DNA of 64,000 nucleotides from an uncultured Oscillospiraceae bacterium (GCA_947626495.1 CANQSJ010000002.1:62001-126000); one strand, 5' to 3'; counted from the first letter of the stretch, positions 7,184 to 15,604 are shown. Made by a program: numbers and translations. The notes: generated by a model not told the origin, from the sequence alone.

Positions 7184-7244
7184 TGTCCCGGGGCCCCCGA
7201 AGGGCACCCCTGCCCTTCGGGGAGAAGGAGAAACGCCCCTGACC
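7184..7244. repeat. 61-bp repeat, copy 2
   Basis: This is the second direct copy, starting 89 bases after the first. A 28-bp spacer containing its own GCCGCCTCTGGCGGC dyad separates them. On the minus strand, divIC transcripts would pass through both copies. Confidence 0.85.
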
Positions 7245-7251
7245 GACGGAT

Positions 7252-7273
7252 GGGGACCCGCTCGCGGGTCCCC
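7252..7273 (-). terminator. GC hairpin downstream of divIC
   Basis: A 9-bp perfect stem (7252-7260 with 7265-7273, loop CTCG) lies 25 bases after the divIC stop on the minus strand. It has no T run, so termination is uncertain. Confidence 0.45.
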
Positions 7274-7297
7274 ATCGTCCTCAGGAGCGTTTCGACG

Positions 7298-7576
7298 TCA
7301 CTGTCCGCTGTCGTAAAAGATCTTCTCGTCCGGCAGCACCAGTCCCAGCTTATCCCGGGCGATGTCCTCGATGGTCTTTTCGTCGTCCCGGTGATCGATG
7401 GCGTACTGGAGGGAGGCGTTTTCCTCCTGGATCTCCTCCACCTTCTGGCGCAGCTCCGACTCCGTTTCCGTGGCGTTGGCCACCTTCGTCCGCATATTCA
7501 GCAGCGCGATACAGGCGTATGCGATCAGGCCGATCACCACGATCAGCGTCAGCCAGTTTGCCCTGCGAAATCTCAC
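7298..7576 (-). CDS. divIC: Septum formation initiator DivIC/FtsB family
   Basis: This 92-residue bitopic membrane protein has a basic cytoplasmic tip, one transmembrane helix (about residues 8-28), a coiled coil (about 35-65, ESELRQKVEEIQEENASLQY) and a conserved tail (IEDIARDKLGLVLPDEKIFY). DivIC links the divisome proteins FtsL and DivIB. The start is GTG at 7576 behind AAAGGAG. The gene order yabP-yabQ-divIC matches Bacillus. The yabQ frame reads through most of this gene in another frame. Confidence 0.9.
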   Translation of the reverse strand: MRFRRANWLTLIVVIGLIAYACIALLNMRTKVANATETESELRQKVEEIQEENASLQYAIDHRDDEKTIEDIARDKLGLVLPDEKIFYDSGQ

Positions 7577-8036
7577 GGCCCTTGTCTCCTTTCCGTTCCC
7601 GGAGGTTTTGTTTCCATTTTGTAGCTATTATTGTAAACCATTTCCGGCCATTTGAAAAGAGTTTTTTTGCTTGGCGGCGCAAAAGTTTCATGCCCCGGCG
7701 CGCCGGCGCGGTCATCCGGCCCATCTGCCGGGCCGCCTTCGCCCAGATTTTCCCCGCCAGGGGCCTGGTCACCGGCGACACGCAGCCCATCCAGAGGCCC
7801 CCGCCCAGCAGGCCGAACAGCGCCATATACAGCCGCGGCCGCCCCTCGACCCCGGCCAGTCCTCCCGCGAAGAGGGCCGCGACGGCCGCCAGCGCGAACA
7901 GCCCGTCCCCCACCCAGGCGGGCAGCCCTGCCCGGTCCCGGGCGCCCCCCAGCAGATCATACAGCGCCCCCAGTCCCGCTCCCGCGAGCAGCGCCCAGCC
8001 CGCCTGGAGCAGCTGGGCCAGCGCCGGCAGCTCCAT
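7350..8036 (-). CDS. yabQ: Spore cortex biosynthesis protein YabQ, with run-on C-terminus
   Basis: YabQ is a mother-cell membrane protein needed for cortex formation. From ATG 8036 (its A is shared with the TGA of yabP) the frame shows three or four hydrophobic helices (about residues 5-90), then a basic tail ending near KKLFSNGRKWFTI, as in other YabQ proteins. No stop occurs there: the frame continues 227 bases into divIC and ends at 7350, giving 228 residues. The last 75 or so residues look like out-of-frame DNA. Either yabQ lost its stop or one base is wrong; reading one base earlier would end yabQ at the TGA overlapping the divIC GTG. Confidence 0.75.
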   Translation of the reverse strand: MELPALAQLLQAGWALLAGAGLGALYDLLGGARDRAGLPAWVGDGLFALAAVAALFAGGLAGVEGRPRLYMALFGLLGGGLWMGCVSPVTRPLAGKIWAKAARQMGRMTAPARRGMKLLRRQAKKLFSNGRKWFTIIATKWKQNLRERKGDKGREISQGKLADADRGDRPDRIRLYRAAEYADEGGQRHGNGVGAAPEGGGDPGGKRLPPVRHRSPGRRKDHRGHRPG

Positions 8037-8320
8037 CAATGCAGCAGCCTCGCCCAGAATCCGCCCTTCGGCCCGTCGTCGGCATAGTCCAGCCCCGTCA
8101 CCTTTCCGGACACGGTCAGCTCGCCGCTGGTCTTCTCCAGCTTATCCACCCGCAGGCCCTCGCCCCGCACGCACAGCAGCCCCATGCTGGTGCGCACGGC
8201 CACCTCGCCCTCGTCGAAGCTCTCCACCTCCTCCACCCCGGTCATCCACAGGCGGCCGCGCTCCTCCATGGTCAGTTTGTGGGGCGCCCGGGAGATCTGC
8301 TTGTTTTCCTCATAGGCCAT
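8036..8320 (-). CDS. yabP: Sporulation protein YabP
   Basis: YabP is required with YabQ for spore cortex and coat assembly. The 94-residue protein shows HKLTMEERGRLWMTGVEEVESFDE, a beta-sandwich-like pattern, then GLLCVRGEGLRVDKL and SGELTVSGKVTGLDY, all typical of the family. ATG 8320 is preferred over the in-frame ATG at 8335 because GGGAGGG lies 7 bases upstream of it. The stop TGA overlaps the yabQ ATG by one base. A sigma-E-like promoter ends 29 bases upstream. Confidence 0.9.
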   Translation of the reverse strand: MAYEENKQISRAPHKLTMEERGRLWMTGVEEVESFDEGEVAVRTSMGLLCVRGEGLRVDKLEKTSGELTVSGKVTGLDYADDGPKGGFWARLLH

Positions 8321-8348
8321 GAAAAACCCTCCCATAGTCTTTTATCAC

Positions 8349-8378
8349 AAAGATATGGGAGGGACGACTATATTATGC
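8349..8378 (-). promoter_or_regulatory. Sigma-E-like promoter of yabP-yabQ
   Basis: On the minus strand, GCATAAT (8372-8378) and CATATCTTT (8349-8357) are 14 bases apart, the same layout as the spoIIP promoter in this window. It begins right after the metG stop, so yabPQ can be induced separately from metG. Confidence 0.55.
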
Positions 8379-8380
8379 TA

Positions 8381-10345
8381 TTAACACATTTTCGCTCCTG
8401 CGGGAATATCGTCGGAGACCATCAGCAGGTTCAGCTTCTCCTCGCCCTTCTCCTTGTGTACGGCGGAGATGAGCATGCCGTTGGACGCCAGGCCCATCAT
8501 CTTCCGCGGCGGCAGGTTCACGATGGCCACCAGGGTCTTGCCCACCAGCTGCTCCGGCTCATACCACTTGGCGATGCCGGAGAGGATCTGCCGGTCGACG
8601 CCGGTGCCGTCGTCCAGGGTGAAGCGCAGCAGCTTCTCGCTCTTTTTCACATGCTCGCAGGCCTTCACCTTCACCGCCCGGAAATCGCTCTTGCAGAAGG
8701 TGTCGAAGTCCACATACTCCGTGGCCTGGGGCTCCACCTCCACGGCGGGCAGGGCGGCCTTTTTGGCCTCGGCGGCCGCGGCCTCCAGCTCCTTGATGGC
8801 CGCCTCCATGTCGATGCGGGGGAACAGGGGCTCGCCGGTGGCCGTATCCCAGTACCCCTCTGTCTCCAGATCGAAGCCCACGGCGTCCCAGTTCCGGCCG
8901 TCGGCCGGCACGCCCAGGCGCTGGAAGATGGCCTCGGCGGTATCGGGCATCACCGGGCTGATGAGGATGGCGGAGACCCGGATGGCCTCGCAGAGGTTCT
9001 TCATCACCGCCAGCAGCCGGGGCTTTTTTGCCTCGTCCTTGGCCAGGGCCCAAGGCATGGTCTCGTCGATATACTTATTCGCCCGGCTGATGAGCCGCCA
9101 CACCTCGCCCAGGGCCGCGGAGAACTGGAAGGCGTCCATCTGGGTCCGGTAATTTTCCGTCACCTCGTCCGCCAGAGCCTTCATCTCCCCGTCCAGCTCC
9201 GCCAGCTCGCCCCCGGCGGGCAGCTTGCCGCCGAAATACTTCTCCGCCATGGCGGTGGTGCGGCTGACCAGGTTGCCCAGGTCGTTGGCGAGGTCGGTAT
9301 TGATGGTCTGGATGAGCAGCTCGTTGGTGAAGTTGCCGTCGGAGCCGAAGGGGAAGGTGCGCAGCATGAAAAACCGCAGCGCGTCCACGCCGAACTTCTC
9401 CGCCAGGATGTAGGGGTCCACCACGTTGCCCCGGCTCTTGCTCATCTTCTCTCCGCCGAAGTTGAGCCAGCCGTGGCCGTACACCTTCTTGGGCAGGGGC
9501 AGGCCCATGCTCATGAGCATGGCCGGCCAGATGATGGAGTGGAACCGGACGATCTCCTTGCCCACGAAGTGCACATCTGCGGGCCAGTATTTTTCGTAGT
9601 CGTCGTACGCATCGTTGTCAAAGCCCAGGGCGGTGATGTAGTTGGACAGCGCGTCGATCCACACGTACACCACATGGCCGGGGTCAAAGTCCACGGGGAT
9701 GCCCCAGGTGAAGCTGGTCCGGCTGACGCACAGGTCCTCCAGGCCGGGCTTGATGAAGTTGTTCACCATCTCGTTGACCCGGCTGCGGGGCTGGAGAAAG
9801 TCGGTGTTTTCCAGCAGATCCTGCACCCGGCCGGCGTACTTGCTCAGCCGGAAGAAATATGCCTCCTCCTCGGCGTCCACCACCTCCCGGCCGCAGTCGG
9901 GACACTTGCCGTCTTTCAGCTGACTCTCGGTCCAGAAGCTCTCGCAGGGCTTGCAGTACTTGCCCTTATAGACGCCCTTGTAGATATCGCCGTTGTCGTA
10001 CATCCGGCGGAAGATGCGCTGGATGGCGGCGACGTGGTAATCGTCGGTGGTGCGGATGAACCGGTCGTTGGAGATGTTCATCAGCTTCCACAGATCCTTG
10101 ACGCCCCGGGGCCCCTCCACGATGTTGTCCACATACTGCTGGGGGGTGACGCCGGCCTCCTTGGCCTTGTCCTCGATCTTCTGGCCGTGCTCGTCGGTGC
10201 CGGTGAGGAACATCACGTCATAGCCGCAAAGCCGCTTGTAGCGGGCCATGGCGTCGGTGGCCACGGTGCAGTAGGCGTGGCCAATGTGCAGCCGGTCGGA
10301 CGGGTAATAGATGGGCGTGGTGATGTAAAACGTTCCTTTGCGCAA
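8381..10345 (-). CDS. metG: Methionyl-tRNA synthetase
   Basis: MetG charges tRNA-Met. The 654-residue protein has the HIGH motif as HIGH (about residues 21-24), a zinc knuckle (about 127-147, CKPCESFW and CPDCG), KMSKS in GGEKMSKSRGN (about residue 300) and an anticodon-binding helical domain. It ends in an EMAP/Trbp111-type tRNA-binding domain (about 545-654, DFRAVKVKACEHV and LPPRKMMGLASNGM), so this is the long dimeric form. The start codon is TTG at 10345, placed 8 bases after a strong GGAGG. It follows the VanW-family gene by 35 bases. Confidence 0.95.
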   Translation of the reverse strand: MRKGTFYITTPIYYPSDRLHIGHAYCTVATDAMARYKRLCGYDVMFLTGTDEHGQKIEDKAKEAGVTPQQYVDNIVEGPRGVKDLWKLMNISNDRFIRTTDDYHVAAIQRIFRRMYDNGDIYKGVYKGKYCKPCESFWTESQLKDGKCPDCGREVVDAEEEAYFFRLSKYAGRVQDLLENTDFLQPRSRVNEMVNNFIKPGLEDLCVSRTSFTWGIPVDFDPGHVVYVWIDALSNYITALGFDNDAYDDYEKYWPADVHFVGKEIVRFHSIIWPAMLMSMGLPLPKKVYGHGWLNFGGEKMSKSRGNVVDPYILAEKFGVDALRFFMLRTFPFGSDGNFTNELLIQTINTDLANDLGNLVSRTTAMAEKYFGGKLPAGGELAELDGEMKALADEVTENYRTQMDAFQFSAALGEVWRLISRANKYIDETMPWALAKDEAKKPRLLAVMKNLCEAIRVSAILISPVMPDTAEAIFQRLGVPADGRNWDAVGFDLETEGYWDTATGEPLFPRIDMEAAIKELEAAAAEAKKAALPAVEVEPQATEYVDFDTFCKSDFRAVKVKACEHVKKSEKLLRFTLDDGTGVDRQILSGIAKWYEPEQLVGKTLVAIVNLPPRKMMGLASNGMLISAVHKEKGEEKLNLLMVSDDIPAGAKMC

Positions 10346-10380
10346 TGGGGTCTCCTCCTTCTTTCTGCTGCTGTGTATGG

Positions 10381-12675
10381 TCAGGCGTCGCCGCTGCTCT
10401 CAGGAGGCGGCTCCTGAGGGCCGTCCGTGGGGACAGCGGGCGCTTCGGTGGGCGTGGACGGGGCCTCGGTGGGTGCCGGCGGCGCCTCCGTGGGCGAGGG
10501 TGGTGCCTCGGTGGGTGCCGGCGGCGCTTCGGTGGGCGCCGGCGGGACGCTCTCCGCCGGGGGCGCCGACTGGACGGGCTCCTCCGTGGGAGCGGGGCTC
10601 GCCGAGGGCGTGGGGGCCGGGGTGGCCGTCGCCGCGGCGGACTCCTTATGATAGCGGCTGGATGCCTCCTTGGTGGTGCTGAGCAGATTGCCGTTCTTGT
10701 CGTACACATTCCGATAGGTCTGGGCGTAATAGAAATCCGCGTCCTGCCACGTATCGGAGGTGATCTTCACATAGCTGCCGTCCTCATCCGTGCCCAGGAT
10801 GCGCACGGTGAGATATCCGTTGGCCACGAAGGCCTCGATCTTGATGGGATAGTTGCGGCTGTTGACGAACTTGAAGTCCGGTCCGCCCCAGCTGACCGTG
10901 GCGTCCATGCCCAGGGGCAGGTAATTGACGGTGAAGTAGTGGTCGTAGCGCAGGGTGATCTTCAGATTGGCCACCATGGCGCAGTAGTACAGCGTGGAGC
11001 TGCCCTGGCAGATGCCGCCGCCGATGGCGGTCTCATGCTTGCCGTTGGAGTAGACGCCCGCGGACTGATAGCCCTTGGCGGCGGTGCGCTCGCCCAGACA
11101 GGCGTTGTAGCCGAACTCCTCCCCCGGCTGGAGCACCGTGCCGTTCATGGCCTGGGCCGCCAGGGTGATGTTGTTGATCCGGGCGTAGCTGGACCCGGCC
11201 AGGGTGGTGCTCTTCTCGCTGAGCACGTCCGCGAACAGGTCGCCCTCCAGCTCCTCCTCGGTCACCTCCGGATCCTCCCGGATCAGGGGGATGATGATGG
11301 TGTCGCCGGGCTTGGCCTCCTGCCAGAGGCGCTTGGCCTCCTCCATGTCGAACCGCACGCCCTGGACGGCCTCGGTGGCGCCGCCGGTGGTCTCGTCATA
11401 CTGCGCGCTCACCGGCTCCCGGAACACCTGGTCATAGAGCTCCTGGAGCACCGCGGAGCCGTCGTCCTGCTGGCTCTCGTCCTGGGAGAGCTGGCATTCG
11501 ATGGGCTCGTAATTCTCCTGGGCGAAGGCCTCCTTCACCAGCTGGCAGACCTCGCTCGTGTCCAGGCGGGCCGTGCCCACGCTCTTCACCAGCTTGATCT
11601 CGTCCTCGCCCACCTCCGCCTTGACGGTGCCCAGCTTTTCATTGGCCTGAAGCACCGCCGGGCCGATGATGCCGCGCAGGGCCTCCTCGTCCAGCTCCGT
11701 CCGGGCCAGATCCACCGCCAGATCCACCGGCTTGGACTTGCAGGCCCGATAGGTCTTCCAGTTGGTCAGCAGCGTGCCGCCCCGGCCGTAATCATACGCC
11801 GCCTGGGCGCAGGCCGCGCCGTCGGCGGGCTTCAGCCCCACCTCTTCCGCCCGGACGGTGACGCTGTCCCCCGTAGGAAAGTTTACCGTCACCGCCGCGT
11901 TTTCATACAGTCCGGCGTCCTCCCCCAGCAGGCCGGCGGCCTCCTCCACGGTCATGCCGCCCACGTTCACGCCGTTGACGGACACGTTGGGATAGATCGT
12001 ATCCAGCGCCGCCACCTTCCGCGCCTGGGAAAAGCCCACCGCCAGCAGGATCACCAGCACCATCAGCACCGCCGCCAGCGGGATCAGCCAGTACAGCCAC
12101 CGGTTCCCCCGGGGGCCGTCGTCTCCTCCGGCGGGCGGCCGGTCCGATCCTCCCAGCCGGCGGGCCCGGTCGGGCTGCACCGGCTGGACGGGGGGGCGGC
12201 GGCGGGGCTCCTGCCGGCCGTAGGGCTCCTGGCGGGGCCGCTGGGCCTGGGGCGCTCTCTCCTCGCCGCTGTAGCGCACGGGCCGGCGGACCGGCGTCTG
12301 GGGCTGCAGGGGCTCCGGTTCCCGGCTCCGGGGCCGGGCCGGGGCGCTCTCCGCCCACCGATCCGCCTCCGGGGCGGGCTCCTTTTCAAAATCCATGTCC
12401 TCCGCCGGCGCGGACAGCTCCTCCTCCGGGGGGAAGGCGTCCTCCAGCGCGAATGCCTCCCCGCCTCCGGGCGCGGCCTTATCCGCCCCGGCGGGGACCT
12501 GATCGCCGCTCTCCCCGGCGGGCGCGGCCTCCGCAGGCGCCGGCGCAGGCTCTGCCTGCGTCCCGCTGCCACCGGGCGCGGCCTGGATGCTCTCCATGCC
12601 GCTGTATAACTCGTTCATGGCCTGGCTCTCTTTTTCCAGCCACTCCTCAAAACTCATCGGATTGTTTTCCGCCAT
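10381..12675 (-). CDS. VanW-family protein with peptidoglycan-binding-like domains
   Basis: This 764-residue membrane protein has an acidic, Pro-rich cytoplasmic N-terminus (about 1-185) and one transmembrane helix (about 190-212). Two YoaR-type putative peptidoglycan-binding domains follow (about 215-470; VNGVNVGGMTVEEAAGLL marks the first). The VanW domain (about 475-640) has FGYNACLGERTAAKGYQSAG and GGGICQGSSTLYYCAM. The tail is a Pro/Thr-rich run of about ten PTEAPP-like repeats. VanW-family proteins are linked to glycopeptide-resistance loci, but their biochemical role is unknown. The gene lies 4 bases after hemW in the same minus-strand run. The tail may span or anchor in the wall. Confidence 0.85.
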   Translation of the reverse strand: MAENNPMSFEEWLEKESQAMNELYSGMESIQAAPGGSGTQAEPAPAPAEAAPAGESGDQVPAGADKAAPGGGEAFALEDAFPPEEELSAPAEDMDFEKEPAPEADRWAESAPARPRSREPEPLQPQTPVRRPVRYSGEERAPQAQRPRQEPYGRQEPRRRPPVQPVQPDRARRLGGSDRPPAGGDDGPRGNRWLYWLIPLAAVLMVLVILLAVGFSQARKVAALDTIYPNVSVNGVNVGGMTVEEAAGLLGEDAGLYENAAVTVNFPTGDSVTVRAEEVGLKPADGAACAQAAYDYGRGGTLLTNWKTYRACKSKPVDLAVDLARTELDEEALRGIIGPAVLQANEKLGTVKAEVGEDEIKLVKSVGTARLDTSEVCQLVKEAFAQENYEPIECQLSQDESQQDDGSAVLQELYDQVFREPVSAQYDETTGGATEAVQGVRFDMEEAKRLWQEAKPGDTIIIPLIREDPEVTEEELEGDLFADVLSEKSTTLAGSSYARINNITLAAQAMNGTVLQPGEEFGYNACLGERTAAKGYQSAGVYSNGKHETAIGGGICQGSSTLYYCAMVANLKITLRYDHYFTVNYLPLGMDATVSWGGPDFKFVNSRNYPIKIEAFVANGYLTVRILGTDEDGSYVKITSDTWQDADFYYAQTYRNVYDKNGNLLSTTKEASSRYHKESAAATATPAPTPSASPAPTEEPVQSAPPAESVPPAPTEAPPAPTEAPPSPTEAPPAPTEAPSTPTEAPAVPTDGPQEPPPESSGDA
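10435..10580. repeat. In-frame repeats encoding the PTEAPP tail
   Basis: Units of 18-24 bases built on TCGGTGGGCGCCGGCGG encode Pro-Thr-Glu-Ala-Pro-Pro at the C-terminus of the VanW-family protein. Such coding repeats readily change length. Confidence 0.7.
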
Positions 12676-12679
12676 ATCG

Positions 12680-13933
12680 TCAGCCTCCTATCCCCGAGGG
12701 CCTGTCCTTGGAGGCGGTGAGCTGGTCCAGCCCCACCTCCAGATTCTCCTCGATCCAGGGGTTGCCGCTGATGCGGTGTTCCGCCTGGGCCTCCCAAAGG
12801 GAGCCGATCAGGATGTTCGACAGCAAAAATCCCTGGGGGGTAAAGCACCACCGGCCGTCGAACTGCCTGGTCCAGCCATCCTTCTCATATTCCTGCAGCA
12901 GCGCCTCGATGGGGGCGAAATCGCTGCGGTAAACTCTGTGATATTCCTCCGCCGAGATGCCCCGGCTGCGGCGCATGCCCAGCATCAGATACTCCGACGC
13001 CCGGTCCAGCTCCTCCAGCTTCTCGTACTCGTCCAGAATCTCCCCGTCGCCGTTCACGCCCTTGATGTAGGCGTACAGATCCCGCACGAAGCTGAAGCGG
13101 GTGTTGCCCATGCAGGAGTGGGCCCCGGGGCCGAAGCCCAAATAATCCTCCATGTCCCAGTACTTCATGTTGTGCCGGCAGGCCTTCCCCCGCCGGGCGA
13201 AGTTGGACACCTCATACTGCTGATAGCCGTAGTGGGTCAGGGTCTCCACGGTGTAAAGGTACATGTCCGCCTGCTCGTCGTCGGAGGGGACCACGGGGCT
13301 GTCCTTGTACTCGTCGTACATGGGCGTGCCCTCCTCCAGCTTCAGCCCGTAGCAGCTCAGATGGTCCGGCTCCAGATCCAGCACCTTGGCCAATGTCTCG
13401 GCCCAATCCCCCTTGGTCTGGTTGGGCAGGCCGTAAATGAGATCGATGCTCAGATTGTCGTAGCCCTCCGCCCGGATGAGCTTCACCGCCTTTTTTACCT
13501 GGGTGAAGTTGTGCCGCCGGCCGATGATCTTGAGAAGGTCGTCGCTGGCGGACTGGACCCCCAGGGAGATGCGGTTGACGCCCTCCTTCTTCATGATCTT
13601 CAGATCGTGCCGGGTGACGCTGTCCGGGTTGCACTCCACGGTGACCTCGGCGCTTTTGAGCACCTTGCCCGCCCGCTTAAGGGTGTTGAAGATCTCCGCG
13701 ATGCGCTTGCCGCCGTAATAGCTGGGGGTGCCGCCGCCGAAGTACAGCGTGTCTATGTAATAGGGCGCCATGGTGCTGGACGCCTCCCGGATGTGCTTGA
13801 GCAGGGCGTCCTGGTACTTGCCGATGCTCTTGTCGCAGTGCTCCAGGGAATAGAAGTCGCAGTATCCGCACTTGGACGCGCAGAAGGGGATGTGGATGTA
13901 TATCCCCAGGTGTTTATCTTCCTTTTCTTCCAT
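12680..13933 (-). CDS. hemW: Radical SAM heme chaperone HemW (coproporphyrinogen oxidase-like)
   Basis: This 417-residue protein has the radical SAM cluster motif CASKCGYCDF (CX3CX2C, about residues 18-25), GGGTPSYY binding SAM, ECNPDSVT and a C-terminal HemW domain (GFGPGAHSCMGNTRFSFV). HemW lacks the extra N-terminal region of true HemN and delivers heme to respiratory enzymes; older annotations call it HemN. It is slightly longer than the usual 380 residues. In Firmicutes it often lies between lepA and hrcA, but here it sits between an AAA ATPase and the VanW-family gene. Confidence 0.88.
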   Translation of the reverse strand: MEEKEDKHLGIYIHIPFCASKCGYCDFYSLEHCDKSIGKYQDALLKHIREASSTMAPYYIDTLYFGGGTPSYYGGKRIAEIFNTLKRAGKVLKSAEVTVECNPDSVTRHDLKIMKKEGVNRISLGVQSASDDLLKIIGRRHNFTQVKKAVKLIRAEGYDNLSIDLIYGLPNQTKGDWAETLAKVLDLEPDHLSCYGLKLEEGTPMYDEYKDSPVVPSDDEQADMYLYTVETLTHYGYQQYEVSNFARRGKACRHNMKYWDMEDYLGFGPGAHSCMGNTRFSFVRDLYAYIKGVNGDGEILDEYEKLEELDRASEYLMLGMRRSRGISAEEYHRVYRSDFAPIEALLQEYEKDGWTRQFDGRWCFTPQGFLLSNILIGSLWEAQAEHRISGNPWIEENLEVGLDQLTASKDRPSGIGG

Positions 13934-13939
13934 AGACGT

Positions 13940-15436
13940 TCATCCCAAATCCTTTGTTTCCGCCGGCTGCTCCGCCTCCGGCAAAAAATCCGCCTTGGTG
14001 AACCGCACCAGATCCTCCTTGGAGGGGGCCTCCATGGCCGTCACCCGGTTGGCCTGGCGGATCACCATGTCCTCAAACTGGTTGCGCACGTCCCGGCCGT
14101 TGCCGAAATTCTCGTCCCGGCCGGCATAGAGGGCGTCGAAGAACTGCTGGGAATAGGCCTCCGCCTCGTCGTCCAGCTCATAGCCGTTTTTCCTGCACTG
14201 GCCGTGGAAGATGGCGTTGAGCTCCGCGCCGTTGTAGTCTCTGAAAAAGATATACTTGTTGAACCGGCTCTCCAGCCCCGGGTTGGAGGAGAGGAACTTC
14301 TCCATGGGCCCGGTGTAGCCCGCCACGATCACCACCAGGTCGTCCCGGTGGTCCTCCATGGCCTTGAGGATGGTCTCGATGGCCTCCCGGCCGAAGTCGT
14401 TCTCCCCGCCGCTGGCCAGAGAATAGGCCTCGTCGATGAACAGAACCCCGCCCAGGGCGGAGGTGATGACCTCCTGGGTCTTGATGGCCGTCTGGCCCAC
14501 ATAGCCCGCCACCAGGCCGGACCGGTCCACCTCCACGAGCTGTCCCTTGCTGAGGGCGCCGATGGCGGCGTACAGCCCGCCCACCAGCCGGGCCACGGTG
14601 GTCTTGCCGGTGCCGGGATTGCCCAGAAATACCGCATGCAGGCTCAGAGGCGGCACGGGCAGTCCCGCTTCCTTCCGCAGCTGACGGACCTTCACCAGGT
14701 TCATCATGCTCTTGACTTCCTTTTTTACCTGCTCCAGCCCCACCAGCTCGTCCAGCTGGGCCAGCAGCGCGTCCAGATCCGGCTTTTCCGCCTCCGCCTC
14801 CGGCTGGCCGGCGATCTTTTCCGCCCCGGTCCCGGCGGCGCCCGACCCGGCCTGGGCGGGGGCTTTGTCCATAAAGGAGGGCTGGGCGCTGGTGACGAAG
14901 TCCGCCGCCCGGAGCCCGGGCCGGCCCTTCTTCACCCCCGCGCTGTCGCACAGGGCGCTCAGCTTGTCCGCGCACTCGGTGATATACTCCGCCTCGGCGT
15001 AGGTGACGTCGTCGTCCACCGCCGCCAGGCACAGCAGAATGTTGGTGAGCATCCGGATGAACACCCGGGAGCAGTCGGTGCCCCGGCGGGCGTCCTGCTC
15101 CGTCAGGGACCAGAAAAACAGCGGCGGCAGAAAGGCGGTCTTCTTCCCCACCTCCGCCGTCAGCGCCCACAGCAGCCACGTGGGCTTGGGCCGGCCCTTG
15201 GAGTAAAGCTGGTTCACCGCCTCGGCGTGCTCCTCGGTGAGACAGGCGCTGCGGGCCAGCAGTCCCATGGCGCAGTCGACGCAGAAGTCGTCCATCTGCT
15301 CCGCCAGGCCCCGGCCTGCCACCCGGTAAAATGCCTCCGTGTTGGCGATATAGGTCTTATGCAGCTGCTCCGGAGAGCGCTTCCACTGGGTAGGCAAAGC
15401 CCGCCGCCCCCTTCCGCCGTCCATGCCGCACGGCAT
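13940..15436 (-). CDS. CbbX/SpoVK-type AAA ATPase with helical N-terminal domain
   Basis: This protein has up to 498 residues. The N-terminal half (about 20-180) is helical, with LCLAAVDDDVTYAEAEYI resembling TerB-like acidic helices. The C-terminal half is an AAA module: Walker A GNPGTGKTT (about residue 270), Walker B VLFIDEAYSL, a GYTGPMEKF sensor strand and arginine finger candidates in LESRFNKYIFF. SpoVK/CbbX relatives remodel protein partners; the substrate is unknown. Two starts are possible: ATG 15436, or TTG 15397 behind AAGGGGGCGGCGGG. It heads the minus-strand run with hemW and the VanW-family gene. Its promoter has a perfect TATAAT. Confidence 0.82.
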   Translation of the reverse strand: MPCGMDGGRGRRALPTQWKRSPEQLHKTYIANTEAFYRVAGRGLAEQMDDFCVDCAMGLLARSACLTEEHAEAVNQLYSKGRPKPTWLLWALTAEVGKKTAFLPPLFFWSLTEQDARRGTDCSRVFIRMLTNILLCLAAVDDDVTYAEAEYITECADKLSALCDSAGVKKGRPGLRAADFVTSAQPSFMDKAPAQAGSGAAGTGAEKIAGQPEAEAEKPDLDALLAQLDELVGLEQVKKEVKSMMNLVKVRQLRKEAGLPVPPLSLHAVFLGNPGTGKTTVARLVGGLYAAIGALSKGQLVEVDRSGLVAGYVGQTAIKTQEVITSALGGVLFIDEAYSLASGGENDFGREAIETILKAMEDHRDDLVVIVAGYTGPMEKFLSSNPGLESRFNKYIFFRDYNGAELNAIFHGQCRKNGYELDDEAEAYSQQFFDALYAGRDENFGNGRDVRNQFEDMVIRQANRVTAMEAPSKEDLVRFTKADFLPEAEQPAETKDLG

Positions 15437-15450
15437 ACTGTAACAGTCTT

Positions 15451-15478
15451 ATTATATTACAAAAATTACAGAAAACAA
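15451..15478 (-). promoter_or_regulatory. Promoter of the AAA ATPase gene
   Basis: On the minus strand, TTGTTT (15473-15478) and TATAAT (15451-15456) are 16 bases apart. Confidence 0.55.
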
Positions 15479-15536
15479 GTATTATCCCGCCGAAACGTCA
15501 AAAAATCGCAGCGGTCCCCGGGACCGGCGGGACCGG

Positions 15537-15566
15537 TTGACGACCCTGGGCGGGATGTGCTATTAT
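15537..15566 (+). promoter_or_regulatory. Promoter of the 15605 gene
   Basis: TTGACG (15537-15542) and TATTAT (15561-15566) are 18 bases apart, about 40 bases before the start codon. Confidence 0.6.
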
Positions 15567-15604
15567 TTTGCCATCAATCGACGGATCGGAAAGGGAGGAT
15601 CTCC

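Noticed and set aside
7652-10417. Open frame of 921 codons antisense to metG
   Set aside because: It covers metG, whose motifs are all intact on the other strand. Long antisense frames are expected at this GC content, and this one has no ribosome site or family motif.
10435-10580. Regular repeats near metG considered as a CRISPR or VNTR locus
   Set aside because: They are in-frame coding repeats for the PTEAPP tail of the VanW-family protein, with no unique spacers.
12680-13933. Naming the radical SAM gene hemN (true coproporphyrinogen oxidase)
   Set aside because: The N-terminal extension of HemN is missing and the C-terminal domain fits HemW; no other heme genes are nearby.
12587-15604. 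Upstream extension of the frame of the 15605 gene to 1571 codons
   Set aside because: The added part is antisense to hemW and the AAA ATPase. The real start at 15605 has a signal peptide, ribosome site and promoter.
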